Part shown: positions 29,534 to 38,949 of the stretch, one piece after another
Layout of the letters: each line of letters opens with the position of its first letter
Numbering within the stretch: the stretch's first letter is position 1
Source: Rhodobacter viridis
GTDB taxonomy: Bacteria; Pseudomonadota; Alphaproteobacteria; Rhodobacterales; Rhodobacteraceae
Direction: 5' to 3'
DNA: 64,000 bases
NCBI RefSeq assembly: GCF_003217355.1
Contig: NZ_QJTK01000010.1
Coordinates: 53,613 to 117,612, forward strand
Made by a program: the position numbers and the translations under genes
The notes under the pieces: model-generated
What the model was told of the DNA's origin: nothing
The model's input: only the letters and a program-made list of their open reading frames with translations
The model's database searches: none

Positions 29534-29836
29534 TCAGTTCAGCGCCACATCCTGCGCAAGCTTGCCGTCGGGGCGATAGACCAGCACGCGCCCGGATTGC
29601 GTCACGACCACGGTGAAGCCGCGCCCGAAGGTCACGGTTTCCACCTTTTCCCCCGCGGGCAGCGCGATCGCTGCGGGCAGGTCCGGCAATTTCGTCGCCC
29701 CCGGCAAGCGGGTGACAAGCAGGAAGATGATCGTTAGAAGGCCGAAGATCATCACGCCCGCAAGCGTGGTGGTGAGAATCTTCAGAAACTTCACCTCGGG
29801 CGGCGGCGCCGGATCGGAAGGCATCATGTCGGACAT
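29534..29836 (-). CDS. Small single-span membrane protein (DUF6476-like)
   Basis: This 100-residue protein has a short Pro-rich cytoplasmic start, one membrane segment (ILTTTLAGVMIFGLLTIIFL), and a periplasmic beta-rich tail (VETVTFGRGFTVVVTQSGRVLVY). I recall such proteins as a family of unknown function in Rhodobacterales. The start ATG 29836 has a very strong AGGAGG site located inside the coding sequence of the divergent RluD-like gene. The two 5-prime ends overlap by 11 bp. Confidence 0.75.
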   Translation of the reverse strand: MSDMMPSDPAPPPEVKFLKILTTTLAGVMIFGLLTIIFLLVTRLPGATKLPDLPAAIALPAGEKVETVTFGRGFTVVVTQSGRVLVYRPDGKLAQDVALN

Positions 29837-30869
29837 CGCGGCACACCTCCTGCGCATCGAAATCGGCGAAGACCCCGCCGATCGGCTTGATAAGGCATTG
29901 GCGGCGCTTGTGCCAGAAGAAGCGGCGCTGTCGCGCTCGCGCCTGGCCCGGCTGATTGCCGAAGGCGCGGTGACGAAGGACGGCGTGGCGATCACCGACC
30001 AGAAGGCCAAGGTCGCCCCGGGCGAGGTCTACATGATCGCGGTCGAACCGCCCCGCGCCGTCGAAACCGTGGCGCAGGACATTCCGCTGACCGTGCTCTG
30101 GGAAGACGAAGACCTGATCGTGATCGACAAACCCGCGGGGATGGTGGTGCATCCGGCGCCGGGCTCGGAAGACGGCACGCTGGTCAATGCGCTGTTGCAC
30201 CATTTCGGCGGGCGGCTCTCGGGCATCGGCGGCGAGGCGCGGCCGGGCATCGTGCACCGGATCGACAAGGAAACCTCGGGCCTGCTCGTCGTCGCGAAAT
30301 CCGACCGCGCCCATCACGGGCTCGCGGCGCAATTCGAGAAACACACGGTGCACCGCCATTACACCGCGCTGGTGCAGGGCGTGCCCTCGGCCGCCGATCC
30401 GCGCCTGCGCGGCATCCGCGGGGTGAATTTCGAGCAGGGTGGCATCTTGAAGATCACCTCGCAACTCGCCCGCCACCCGACCGACCGGCAACGGCAGGCG
30501 GTGCTGTTCACCGGCGGCCGCCATGCGGTGACCCGCGCCCGCACGGTCGAGGCCTTTGGCGGCGTGGCCGCCCTGATGGATTGCTGGCTCGAAACCGGCC
30601 GCACGCATCAGATCCGCGTGCACATGGCGCATGTGGGGCATGGGCTCGTCGGCGATCCCACCTATGGCGGCAAACGCAAGCTTTCCGTCCGCGCGGTGGG
30701 CGCTGCAGCGGCCGAGGCCGTGGCCAATTTCCCGCGTCAGGCGCTGCATGCGACGACGCTCGGCTTCACCCATCCGGTCACGGGCGAGGAACTCAGCTTC
30801 ACCTCTCCCCTGCCCGCGGATATCGAGGCGCTGCTCGCCATCCTGCGCGCAGGACCGGGCGCCGCCTGA
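29826..30869 (+). CDS. RluA/RluD-family rRNA pseudouridine synthase
   Basis: This 347-residue enzyme has an N-terminal S4 domain (RLDKALAALVPEEAALSRSRL) followed by the RluA catalytic domain. The catalytic aspartate lies in GIVHRIDKETSGLLVVAK, with the downstream LETGRTHQIRVHMAHVGHG motif. It is expected to modify 23S rRNA uridines; RluD and RluC cannot be separated by eye. ATG 29826 follows GGAAGG at short spacing. The gene begins inside the first codons of the opposite-strand membrane protein gene, an unusual head-to-head overlap. Confidence 0.9.
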   Translation: MSDIAAHLLRIEIGEDPADRLDKALAALVPEEAALSRSRLARLIAEGAVTKDGVAITDQKAKVAPGEVYMIAVEPPRAVETVAQDIPLTVLWEDEDLIVIDKPAGMVVHPAPGSEDGTLVNALLHHFGGRLSGIGGEARPGIVHRIDKETSGLLVVAKSDRAHHGLAAQFEKHTVHRHYTALVQGVPSAADPRLRGIRGVNFEQGGILKITSQLARHPTDRQRQAVLFTGGRHAVTRARTVEAFGGVAALMDCWLETGRTHQIRVHMAHVGHGLVGDPTYGGKRKLSVRAVGAAAAEAVANFPRQALHATTLGFTHPVTGEELSFTSPLPADIEALLAILRAGPGAA

Positions 30870-30891
30870 TCTCACAGTTGCGTCATCTGTG

Positions 30892-30920
30892 CTTGCCCGA
30901 CGGCGGAATCAGGCCCATCC
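30892..30920 (+). promoter_or_regulatory. Candidate sigma-32-type promoter upstream of rpoH
   Basis: CTTGCCC (30892-30898), a 15-base spacer and CCCATCC (30914-30920) resemble the CTTGAA / CCCATNT heat-shock consensus. It lies about 90 bases before the rpoH start. The second half is imperfect, so this is only a candidate for autoregulation. Confidence 0.35.
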
Positions 30921-31006
30921 TGCGTTCATCCCCCATGACGGAGGACCGAAGCCCTTGAAGCGACAGGCCTCCTTCCCCATCTGGGGTGCGAAGGGAGAAT
31001 GACCAC

Positions 31007-31906
31007 ATGTCGAGCTACGCCAACCTGCCAGCCCCCAGCCCCGAACAGGGGTTGAACCGCTATCTGCAGGAGATTCGCAAGTTTCCGCTTCTGGAACCGG
31101 AAGAGGAATACATGCTGGCCAAGGCCTGGGTCGACCATCAGGACCCCAAGGCCGCGCATCGGCTGGTGACCTCGCATCTGCGGCTCGCCGCGAAAATCGC
31201 CATGGGCTATCGCGGCTATGGCCTGCCGCAGGCCGAGGTGATTTCCGAAGCCAACGTCGGGCTGATGCAGGCGGTGAAGCGCTTCGACCCGGAGCGCGGG
31301 TTCCGGCTGGCGACCTATGCGATGTGGTGGATTCGTGCCGCGATTCAGGAATACATCCTGCGCTCGTGGTCGCTGGTGAAGCTCGGTACCACCTCGGCGC
31401 AAAAGAAGCTCTTCTTCAACCTGCGCAAGGCGAAATCGAAGATCGGCGCCTTCGAGGAGGGCGATCTGCGCCCCGATGCGGTGGCCAGGATCGCCAAGGA
31501 TCTGAACGTCACCGAAGACGACGTGATCGAGATGAACCGGCGTCTGGCCGGATCGGATGCCTCCTTGAACGCGCAGGTCGGCGCGGGCGACGGCGAAAGC
31601 GCCACGCAATGGCAGGATTGGCTCGAAGACGAGGATGCCGATCAGGCCGAGGCCTATGCCGAGGAAAACGAGCTGCAGGCCCGGCGCGCGATGCTGGTCG
31701 CGGCGATGGATGTGCTGAACGAGCGCGAACGCGACATCCTGATGGCGCGGCGGCTGCGCGACGAGCCGGTGACGCTGGAGGAACTGTCGGCGCAATATGA
31801 CGTCAGCCGCGAACGCATCCGTCAGATCGAGGTGCGGGCGTTTGAAAAGCTTCAGGGCCGGATGAAGGCGCTCGCCAAGGAAAAGGGCATGGCGCTGCCG
31901 GGCTGA
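31007..31906 (+). CDS. rpoH: Heat-shock sigma factor RpoH (sigma-32)
   Basis: This 299-residue sigma-70 family factor has a region 2 with DLxxE-type core replaced by QAEVISEANVGLMQAVKRFDP and RLATYAMWWIRAAIQEYILR, the RpoH box QKKLFFNLRKAK that distinguishes sigma-32, and a region 4 helix-turn-helix LEELSAQYDVSRERIRQIE. It directs RNA polymerase to chaperone and protease promoters such as the hsp20 promoter predicted at 38010-38037. The start at 31007 follows AGGGAGA. Rhodobacter species often have two RpoH factors, and I cannot say which one this is. Confidence 0.95.
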   Translation: MSSYANLPAPSPEQGLNRYLQEIRKFPLLEPEEEYMLAKAWVDHQDPKAAHRLVTSHLRLAAKIAMGYRGYGLPQAEVISEANVGLMQAVKRFDPERGFRLATYAMWWIRAAIQEYILRSWSLVKLGTTSAQKKLFFNLRKAKSKIGAFEEGDLRPDAVARIAKDLNVTEDDVIEMNRRLAGSDASLNAQVGAGDGESATQWQDWLEDEDADQAEAYAEENELQARRAMLVAAMDVLNERERDILMARRLRDEPVTLEELSAQYDVSRERIRQIEVRAFEKLQGRMKALAKEKGMALPG

Positions 31907-31957
31907 CGTTGCCCCCCTTGGCACCGCGCGCTAGCTTGGCGCCAAAGGGAGACGACC

Positions 31958-32929
31958 ATGCAGCCAGTGACTTTCGGAATTCTCGGCGCGTCGGATTTCG
32001 CGGCGCGCCGGATGGGGCCCGCGATCCATGCCGCCAAAGGCGCGCGGCTTGCGGCGCTGGCGACCTCCTCCCCCGCCAAAGCCGAGGCCTTCACCGCCTT
32101 CGCCCCCGATCTGACCCTGCATGACAGCTACGAGGCGCTTCTGGCCGATCCCGCGGTCGAGGTCGTCTACATTCCCCTGCCCAATCACCTGCACGTGGAA
32201 TGGGGAATCAAGGCGCTTGCCGCTGGCAAACATGTGCTGATCGAAAAGCCGCTCGCCCTGCGCGCCGAGGACATCGACCCGCTGATCGCCGCCCGCGACG
32301 CCGCGGGCAAATGCGCGGCCGAGGCCTACATGATCGTGCACCACCCGCAATGGCAGCTGGTGCGGCGCTGGCTCGACGAGGGCCGGATCGGGCGGCTCAA
32401 ACACGCCGATGTGGCCTTCAGCTTCGACAACCCAGACCCCGCGAACATCCGCAACCGCGCCGAGACCGGCGGCGGCTCGATCCCCGATATCGGCGTTTAT
32501 GCCTATTCCTCGATCCGCTTCGCGACGCGCGCGGAACCCGTGCGGCTCGTCTCGCGCATCAAGCGCGAACATGGCGTCGACACTTTCGCGCAGGTCTGGG
32601 GCGAGATGGCGGGCCCGGGCGGGGACTTCACCTTCGCCGCGATGACCTCGACCCGGCTCTTCCCGCGGCAGGAGGTGACCTTTCAGGGCGAGACCGGCCG
32701 GATCACCCTTTCGGCGCCCTTCAACGCCGGGGTCTTCGATCAGGCCGAGGTGACGCTGCACGGGTACAATAGCGCCGAGACCCACCGCTTCCCCGGCGTG
32801 AACCAATATGTGCTGCAGGTCGAAGCCTTTGTCCGCCACATCCGCACGGGCGAGCCCTATACGTGGAGCCTCGAAGAGGCCCGCGCCGGTCAGGCGATGA
32901 TCGATCTGGTGCGCGCGGGCGAAATCTGA
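31958..32929 (+). CDS. Gfo/Idh/MocA family oxidoreductase
   Basis: This 323-residue NAD(P)-dependent dehydrogenase has the N-terminal Rossmann fold with VTFGILGASDFAARRMGPAIH, VVYIPLPNHLHVEWGIKAL and the conserved EKP in HVLIEKPLALRAED. A C-terminal alpha/beta substrate domain includes GGGSIPDIGVYAYSSIRF, where the conserved Asp and Tyr sit. Substrates in this family are usually sugars, inositols or related compounds, and nothing here identifies the substrate. It starts 51 bp after rpoH and may share its transcript. Confidence 0.9.
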   Translation: MQPVTFGILGASDFAARRMGPAIHAAKGARLAALATSSPAKAEAFTAFAPDLTLHDSYEALLADPAVEVVYIPLPNHLHVEWGIKALAAGKHVLIEKPLALRAEDIDPLIAARDAAGKCAAEAYMIVHHPQWQLVRRWLDEGRIGRLKHADVAFSFDNPDPANIRNRAETGGGSIPDIGVYAYSSIRFATRAEPVRLVSRIKREHGVDTFAQVWGEMAGPGGDFTFAAMTSTRLFPRQEVTFQGETGRITLSAPFNAGVFDQAEVTLHGYNSAETHRFPGVNQYVLQVEAFVRHIRTGEPYTWSLEEARAGQAMIDLVRAGEI

Positions 32930-32966
32930 GCGCAAGGCCGGGGGCGCTGCCCCCGGACCCCTGAGG

Positions 32967-33012
32967 TATTTATGGCAAGATGAAAAGGCTGTCTTTCATC
33001 TTGCCATAAATA
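32967..33012. repeat. Large palindromic intergenic element, copy B
   Basis: A perfect 19-bp inverted repeat pairs 32967-32985 with 32994-33012 with only an 8-base loop. GC hairpins with CCCCC/GGGGG arms lie on both sides, as in copies A and C. The core TATTTATGGCAAGATG is a variant of the GTATTT...CCAAG core of the other copies. It lies between convergent genes. Confidence 0.8.
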
Positions 33013-33081
33013 TCCCCGGGGGAGTCCTGCCAACGGCAGGATGGGGGGCAGCGCCCCCCTGCCCCGCCTGGGGCCGATCGC

Positions 33082-34708
<1,627 letters not shown>

Positions 34709-34723
34709 GCCCCGCAACGAAAA

Positions 34724-34743
34724 GGGCCGCCCGAAGGCGGCCC
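34724..34743 (+). terminator. Intrinsic terminator after trxB
   Basis: The 8-bp arms GGGCCGCC/GGCGGCCC with a CGAA tetraloop are preceded by AAAA and followed by GTTTCCCTTT, 16 bases after the trxB stop codon. The hairpin also lies downstream of the convergent membrane protein gene and may serve both. Confidence 0.8.
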
Positions 34744-34762
34744 GTTTCCCTTTGTGATTGGC

Positions 34763-35218
34763 TCAGGCCGCGACAGCCTTGGCCTTCAGTTTCGCCTTGG
34801 CCTTCTCTTTCGCGCGTTGCTGCGAGCGTTTCACCGCCCCCGCAATGCCGACGAACATCGAGATCACCAGAGCCGCCGAAAGCGTTTCGGCAAAGCTGGC
34901 CGGACCATAGAGCTGGAACATTTCCACCGGCATCGGTGCGTAGTTCCAAAGCGCGACCAGCGACAGGCCGACCACGAAGATCCACGAGATGATCCCCGCC
35001 GCCAGCACGTTGAAGCGGGACACGAGCATCCGCATCGCCAGAGCGAAGACGAAACACCACGCAGCCCATTTCATCATGTCGTCGGGATAAGCGAACCCGA
35101 GCGCACTGTAGTAGTCTTCCCACTGGCTTTTCAGCCAGACCTGATTGATGCCGTACTCGCAACCGGAGATCCACACCCAACCGGCGATGATAGGCGTCAG
35201 ACTTGATTTCAGACCCAT
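34763..35218 (-). CDS. Unknown four-span membrane protein
   Basis: This 151-residue protein has hydrophobic segments near residues 5-25, 50-68, 72-92 and 108-128, with SLTPIIAGWVWISGCEYGIN at the start. A strongly basic Lys/Ala tail (KEKAKAKLKAKAVAA) is probably cytoplasmic. ATG 35218 follows GAGGGGAAG. I do not recognise the family. It is divergent from the sulfate-activation gene across 236 bp and could be a partner or be unrelated; the sequence alone does not decide. Confidence 0.75.
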   Translation of the reverse strand: MGLKSSLTPIIAGWVWISGCEYGINQVWLKSQWEDYYSALGFAYPDDMMKWAAWCFVFALAMRMLVSRFNVLAAGIISWIFVVGLSLVALWNYAPMPVEMFQLYGPASFAETLSAALVISMFVGIAGAVKRSQQRAKEKAKAKLKAKAVAA

Positions 35219-35454
35219 GACTTCCCCTCAAAGCAAACTTCGGGGCACGATAGCACCGGTTTCAACCGCAACAAACGGCGTGGATTGACGCAGTTTGCAG
35301 AAACTTCGTTCCAGCTCTTGGCACAAACGCACCATAACGGCCTTCTTTGGGAAAATACCGCCGCTTTTGCTTGAAACGGGCCTGTTTTGCGGGCAAGTCC
35401 GCGGCCAAGCGTCGGTGTGGCGCGGCGGTTAGCCCTCGAAAAACAGGTCAAGCG

Positions 35455-37161
35455 ATGACTCTTCCCAATCTCGCTCCCATTCCGGAGCTGTATGTTTCTC
35501 ACGAATCTGCGCAAAAACTGAAAATCGAGGCTGGAAACCTGCCCTCGTGGGACCTGACCCCGCGTCAGATCTGCGACCTCGAACTTCTGATGAACGGCGG
35601 CTTCTTCCCGCTCAAGGGCTTCCTGAGCGAGGCCGATTACGATGGCGTCGTCGACAACATGCGTCTGGCCGACGGCACGCTCTGGCCGATGCCGATCACG
35701 CTCGACGTGAACGAGAAATTCGCCGAGGGCATCGCGCCCGGCCAGGACATCGCGCTGCGCGATCAGGAAGGCGTGATTCTGGCGATCCTGTCGGTCACCG
35801 ACAAATGGGTCCCGAACAAGGCCAAGGAAGCGGAAAAAGTCTTCGGCGCCGATGACCTCGCCCATCCGGCGGTGAACTACCTGCACAACACCGCGGGCAA
35901 GATCTATCTTGGCGGCCCGGTGACCGGCATCCAGCAGCCCGTGCACTACGACTTCAAGGCCCGTCGCGACACGCCCAACGAGTTGCGCGCCTATTTCCGC
36001 AAGCTCGGCTGGCAGAAGATCGTCGCCTTCCAGACCCGCAACCCGCTGCACCGCGCGCATCAGGAACTGACCTTCCGCGCCGCCCGCGAGGCGCAGGCGA
36101 ACCTGCTGATCCATCCGGTCGTCGGCATGACGAAACCGGGCGACGTCGATCACTTCACCCGCGTGCGCTGCTATGAGGCCGTGCTGGATCAATACCCGCA
36201 ATCGACCACCACGATGAGCCTTCTGAACCTTGCGATGCGCATGGCGGGCCCGCGCGAGGCGGTCTGGCACGGGCTGATCCGCAAGAACCACGGCGTCACC
36301 CATTTCATCGTCGGTCGCGATCACGCCGGCCCGGGCAAGAACAGCCAGGGCGTCGATTTCTACGGCCCCTACGATGCGCAGACCCTCTTCAAGCAATATG
36401 AAGAGGAAATCGGCGTCACCATGGTCGACTTCAAGCACATGGTCTATGTCGCTGAAAAGGCGCAATACTATCCGGCGAACGAAGTGCCGGAAGGCTGCAC
36501 CGTGCTTGACATCTCGGGCACCGAACTGCGCCGCCGTCTGCGCGAAGGCCTGGATATCCCGGAATGGTTCAGCTTCCCGCAGGTGGTGTCGGAACTGCGC
36601 CGCACCTCGCCCGCGCGGGCCAAACAGGGCTTCACCGTCTTCTTCACCGGCCTTTCCGGCTCGGGCAAGTCGACGATCGCGAACGCGCTGATGGTCAAGC
36701 TGATGGAAATGGGCGGCCGCCCGGTGACGCTGCTGGATGGCGATGTGGTGCGCAAACACCTGTCGTCGGAACTGGGCTTCAGCAAAGAGCACCGCGACAT
36801 CAACATCAAGCGCATCGGCTATGTGGCGTCGGAAATCACCAAGAACGGCGGCATCGCGATCTGCGCGCCGATCGCGCCCTACACCGCGACCCGTCGTGCC
36901 GTGCGCGAGATGATCGAGGCCTACGGCGCCTTCGTCGAAGTGCACGTCGCGACCCCGATCGAGGAATGCGAAAGCCGCGACCGCAAGGGGCTCTACAAGC
37001 TCGCCCGCGAAGGCAAGATCAAGGAATTCACCGGCATTTCGGACCCCTATGAAGTGCCCGCGAACCCGGAACTGGCCGTCGACACCACCGGCGTCGATGT
37101 CGATCACTGCGCGCATCAGGTGATCCTGAAGCTCGAGTCGATGGGCCTGATCAAGGCGTAA
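35455..37161 (+). CDS. Fused sulfate adenylyltransferase / adenylylsulfate kinase
   Basis: This 568-residue bifunctional enzyme makes PAPS from sulfate and two ATP. Residues 1 to about 390 form the dimeric-type ATP sulfurylase (FQTRNPLHRAHQELT with the catalytic HRAH, FIVGRDHAGPG). Residues from about 395 form APS kinase, with the P-loop GLSGSGKST near 399-407, LLDGDVVRKHL and AICAPIAPYTATRRAVRE. This is a Sat-CysC fusion, so separate CysD/CysN subunits are not needed. The many alternative upstream starts were ignored because ATG 35455 matches the family start. It is monocistronic with a strong terminator. Confidence 0.95.
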   Translation: MTLPNLAPIPELYVSHESAQKLKIEAGNLPSWDLTPRQICDLELLMNGGFFPLKGFLSEADYDGVVDNMRLADGTLWPMPITLDVNEKFAEGIAPGQDIALRDQEGVILAILSVTDKWVPNKAKEAEKVFGADDLAHPAVNYLHNTAGKIYLGGPVTGIQQPVHYDFKARRDTPNELRAYFRKLGWQKIVAFQTRNPLHRAHQELTFRAAREAQANLLIHPVVGMTKPGDVDHFTRVRCYEAVLDQYPQSTTTMSLLNLAMRMAGPREAVWHGLIRKNHGVTHFIVGRDHAGPGKNSQGVDFYGPYDAQTLFKQYEEEIGVTMVDFKHMVYVAEKAQYYPANEVPEGCTVLDISGTELRRRLREGLDIPEWFSFPQVVSELRRTSPARAKQGFTVFFTGLSGSGKSTIANALMVKLMEMGGRPVTLLDGDVVRKHLSSELGFSKEHRDINIKRIGYVASEITKNGGIAICAPIAPYTATRRAVREMIEAYGAFVEVHVATPIEECESRDRKGLYKLAREGKIKEFTGISDPYEVPANPELAVDTTGVDVDHCAHQVILKLESMGLIKA

Positions 37162-37182
37162 GCCTGACTGAAAACGAGACCG

Positions 37183-37218
37183 AACGCGCGTCCTTGGGAA
37201 ACCCGGGGCGCGCGTTTT
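37183..37218 (+). terminator. Intrinsic terminator after sat-cysC
   Basis: The arms AACGCGCG (37183-37190) and CGCGCGTT (37209-37216) are joined by a loop that itself can form a small GGG/CCC hairpin, and are followed by TT. It lies 21 bases after the stop codon. Confidence 0.75.
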
Positions 37219-37242
37219 GCTTTGCGACCGGCTGAAAACGAA

Positions 37243-37268
37243 AACGGCAGGGACATCGCCCTGCCGTT
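37243..37268 (-). terminator. Intrinsic terminator of the hsp20-DUF1150 operon
   Basis: The 10-bp arms AACGGCAGGG/CCCTGCCGTT enclose a 6-base loop. Read on the minus strand the stem is followed by TTTTCGTTTTC, a good terminator 25 bases after the DUF1150 stop codon. Confidence 0.85.
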
Positions 37269-37293
37269 CCTTGAGGTCATGATCTTGGGCGGT

Positions 37294-37521
37294 TCAGTGC
37301 ACGCTGACCGCGGTGATCTCGTTTTCGCGCGCCAGCACGAAGGCCATGTTGCGGTCCCGCACGAGGGCCAGACGCTCGCCATTGATGTTGTGCAGCGCAT
37401 ACATGTGCTCGACATGGCCGACCCGCTCGCGGATTTCCTCCGGGATCTCGGTCACCGGGACCGAGCGGACATAGACGATGCGTTCGCCTGCGGCGACGTC
37501 GAAATCTGCAGTGTGATCCAT
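37294..37521 (-). CDS. DUF1150 family protein
   Basis: This 75-residue protein runs from MDHTADFDVAAGERIVYVRS to ENEITAVSVH. The short family is known mainly from alphaproteobacteria, where it commonly follows a small heat-shock protein gene, as here. It has no membrane segment and no known activity. It is separated from hsp20 by 9 bp and shares its terminator, so a heat-shock-related accessory role is plausible but unproven. Confidence 0.88.
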   Translation of the reverse strand: MDHTADFDVAAGERIVYVRSVPVTEIPEEIRERVGHVEHMYALHNINGERLALVRDRNMAFVLARENEITAVSVH

Positions 37522-37530
37522 GATGCCCCC

Positions 37531-37944
37531 TTACTTTCTGCGGATCGGAATCGTCTGCACGACCGGCTCGGGCTGCGCCCGTTTCAGCTCGACATGCAAA
37601 AGGCCATTCTCGAGCGCCGCCCCCGCCACCTCGACGCCATCGGCCAGCACGAAGCTGCGCTGGAAGGCGCGGGCGGCGATGCCGCGGTGCAGGAAGATGC
37701 GCTCGGACCCGTCATCGGCCTGACGGCCGCGGATGACGAGGGCACGATCTTCCATCGTGATCGCCAGATCGGCCTCGGCAAAGCCCGCCACCGCAAGGGT
37801 GATGCGGAATTCGTCCGGGCCCGATTGCTCGATATTGTAAGGAGGATAGGCGTCGGAGCCGGATTTTGCGGTCCGCTCGACAAGGCGCTCCAACTGGTCG
37901 AAGCCCAGCAGATAAGGATGTGCGCCGAAGCTCAGTTTCGTCAT
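37531..37944 (-). CDS. Small heat-shock protein, Hsp20/IbpA family
   Basis: This 137-residue alpha-crystallin-domain chaperone contains YPPYNIEQSGPDEFRITLAV, FAEADLAITMEDRALVIRG, the AARAFQRSFVLADGVEV strand and ALENGLLHVEL, the conserved A-x-x-x-n-G-v-L motif. It holds unfolded proteins during stress. Start ATG 37944 follows AAAGGGC; the upstream TTG is less likely. A sigma-32-like promoter lies at 38010-38037 and a short hairpin covers the ribosome site. Operon with DUF1150. Confidence 0.93.
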   Translation of the reverse strand: MTKLSFGAHPYLLGFDQLERLVERTAKSGSDAYPPYNIEQSGPDEFRITLAVAGFAEADLAITMEDRALVIRGRQADDGSERIFLHRGIAARAFQRSFVLADGVEVAGAALENGLLHVELKRAQPEPVVQTIPIRRK

Positions 37945-37950
37945 TGGCAA

Positions 37951-37965
37951 GCCCTTTGGAAAGCG
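37951..37965 (-). promoter_or_regulatory. Candidate RNA thermometer hairpin over the hsp20 ribosome site
   Basis: In the mRNA the short sequence CGCUUUCCAAAGGGC can fold GCUUU onto AAGGGC, hiding the ribosome binding site just before the start codon. A UCGCU string matches the UYGCU element of ROSE-type thermometers known in alphaproteobacterial small heat-shock leaders. The pairing is weak, with G-U pairs, as expected for a thermosensor, but this is only a visual fold. Confidence 0.35.
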
Positions 37966-38009
37966 ACGTTGCTTGGGGAACCCCGCGCTGCGGCAGTCCC
38001 GTCAGCAGG

Positions 38010-38037
38010 ATATGGGCAGCGCCGCCGCAGGTGCAAG
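38010..38037 (-). promoter_or_regulatory. Sigma-32-type promoter of hsp20
   Basis: Read on the minus strand: CTTGCAC (38037-38031), a 14-base spacer, CCCATAT (38016-38010). The second element matches the CCCATNT heat-shock -10 consensus exactly. Predicted transcription starts near 38003, giving a leader of about 60 bases. Confidence 0.65.
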
Positions 38038-38166
38038 GGGGCGGCGGCGCGTCGCAGTCAGGAAATTTCCCGCAAAGGCCCCGGATTTGATATGCTTGGT
38101 CAAAATGCGGGGCGAGTCGGGGGCTTGCTCTGTTTTTCTGTCTCAGCCTGTGATCGGACACATGCC

Positions 38167-38397
38167 ATGAATGCCCATACTGACAGCCCGATCGAGATGA
38201 ACACCGACGAAGTTCTGCGGGTCAAGCTCGAGGTGCTCAAGCGCGAACACCGCGACCTTGACGAGGCGATCGGCGCTCTGGTCAAGGACGCCCATCCCGA
38301 TCAATTGCGGCTGGTGCGGCTGAAGAAGCAGAAACTGTCGCTGAAAGACCAGATCGCCCGGATCGAAGACCGGCTGACCCCCGACATCATCGCCTGA
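38167..38397 (+). CDS. YdcH family (DUF465) small helical protein
   Basis: This 76-residue protein is charged and helical: DEVLRVKLEVLKREHRDLDEAI, then LRLVRLKKQKLSLKDQIARI. The HRxLDxxI and LKKxKLxLKDxI patterns define the family. Function unknown. An internal ATG at 38197 would give a shorter form lacking the variable N-terminus. It starts a short cluster with purE and purK on the same strand, 66 bp upstream of purE. Confidence 0.85.
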   Translation: MNAHTDSPIEMNTDEVLRVKLEVLKREHRDLDEAIGALVKDAHPDQLRLVRLKKQKLSLKDQIARIEDRLTPDIIA

Positions 38398-38463
38398 GAC
38401 TTGCCCAAACCCTTGAACCGGGGGCCCCACTGCCTATAGTGCCGCCACAAGATGGGGGACCGA

Positions 38464-38949
38464 ATGGGCGTGAAAGTTGGAATCATCATGGGCAGCCAGT
38501 CCGACTGGGCGACCATGCGCGAGGCGGCGGCGGTTCTGGATGAACTGGGTGTCCCCTATGAAAAGAAGATCGTCTCGGCGCATCGCACCCCGGACCGGCT
38601 CTGGGCCTATGGCAAGACCGCGGTCGAGCGCGGGTTGCAGGTGATCATCGCGGGCGCCGGTGGCGCGGCGCATCTGCCCGGCATGATGGCCTCGAAAACC
38701 CGGGTGCCGGTGGTCGGCGTGCCGGTGCAGACGAAGGCGCTGTCGGGCGTCGACAGTCTTTATTCCATCGTGCAGATGCCGAAGGGCTTTCCCGTCGCGA
38801 CGATGGCGATCGGCGCCGCGGGCGCGGCCAATGCCGGGCTGATGGCCGCGGGCATCCTTGCGCTGCAAGATCCCGCGCTGGCCGCCCGTCTCGACGCCTG
38901 GCGCGATGCCCTTTCCGCCTCCATTCCGGACGAACCGCAAGATGACTGA
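38464..38949 (+). CDS. purE: N5-carboxyaminoimidazole ribonucleotide mutase
   Basis: This 161-residue class I PurE converts N5-CAIR to CAIR in purine synthesis. The family start [14 protein letters not shown], the [10 protein letters not shown] histidine motif and [17 protein letters not shown] are all present. ATG 38464 follows GGGGGA and was preferred to the ATG four codons earlier. The last 8 bases overlap purK, so the two enzymes are coupled. Confidence 0.95.
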   Translation: MGVKVGIIMGSQSDWATMREAAAVLDELGVPYEKKIVSAHRTPDRLWAYGKTAVERGLQVIIAGAGGAAHLPGMMASKTRVPVVGVPVQTKALSGVDSLYSIVQMPKGFPVATMAIGAAGAANAGLMAAGILALQDPALAARLDAWRDALSASIPDEPQDD

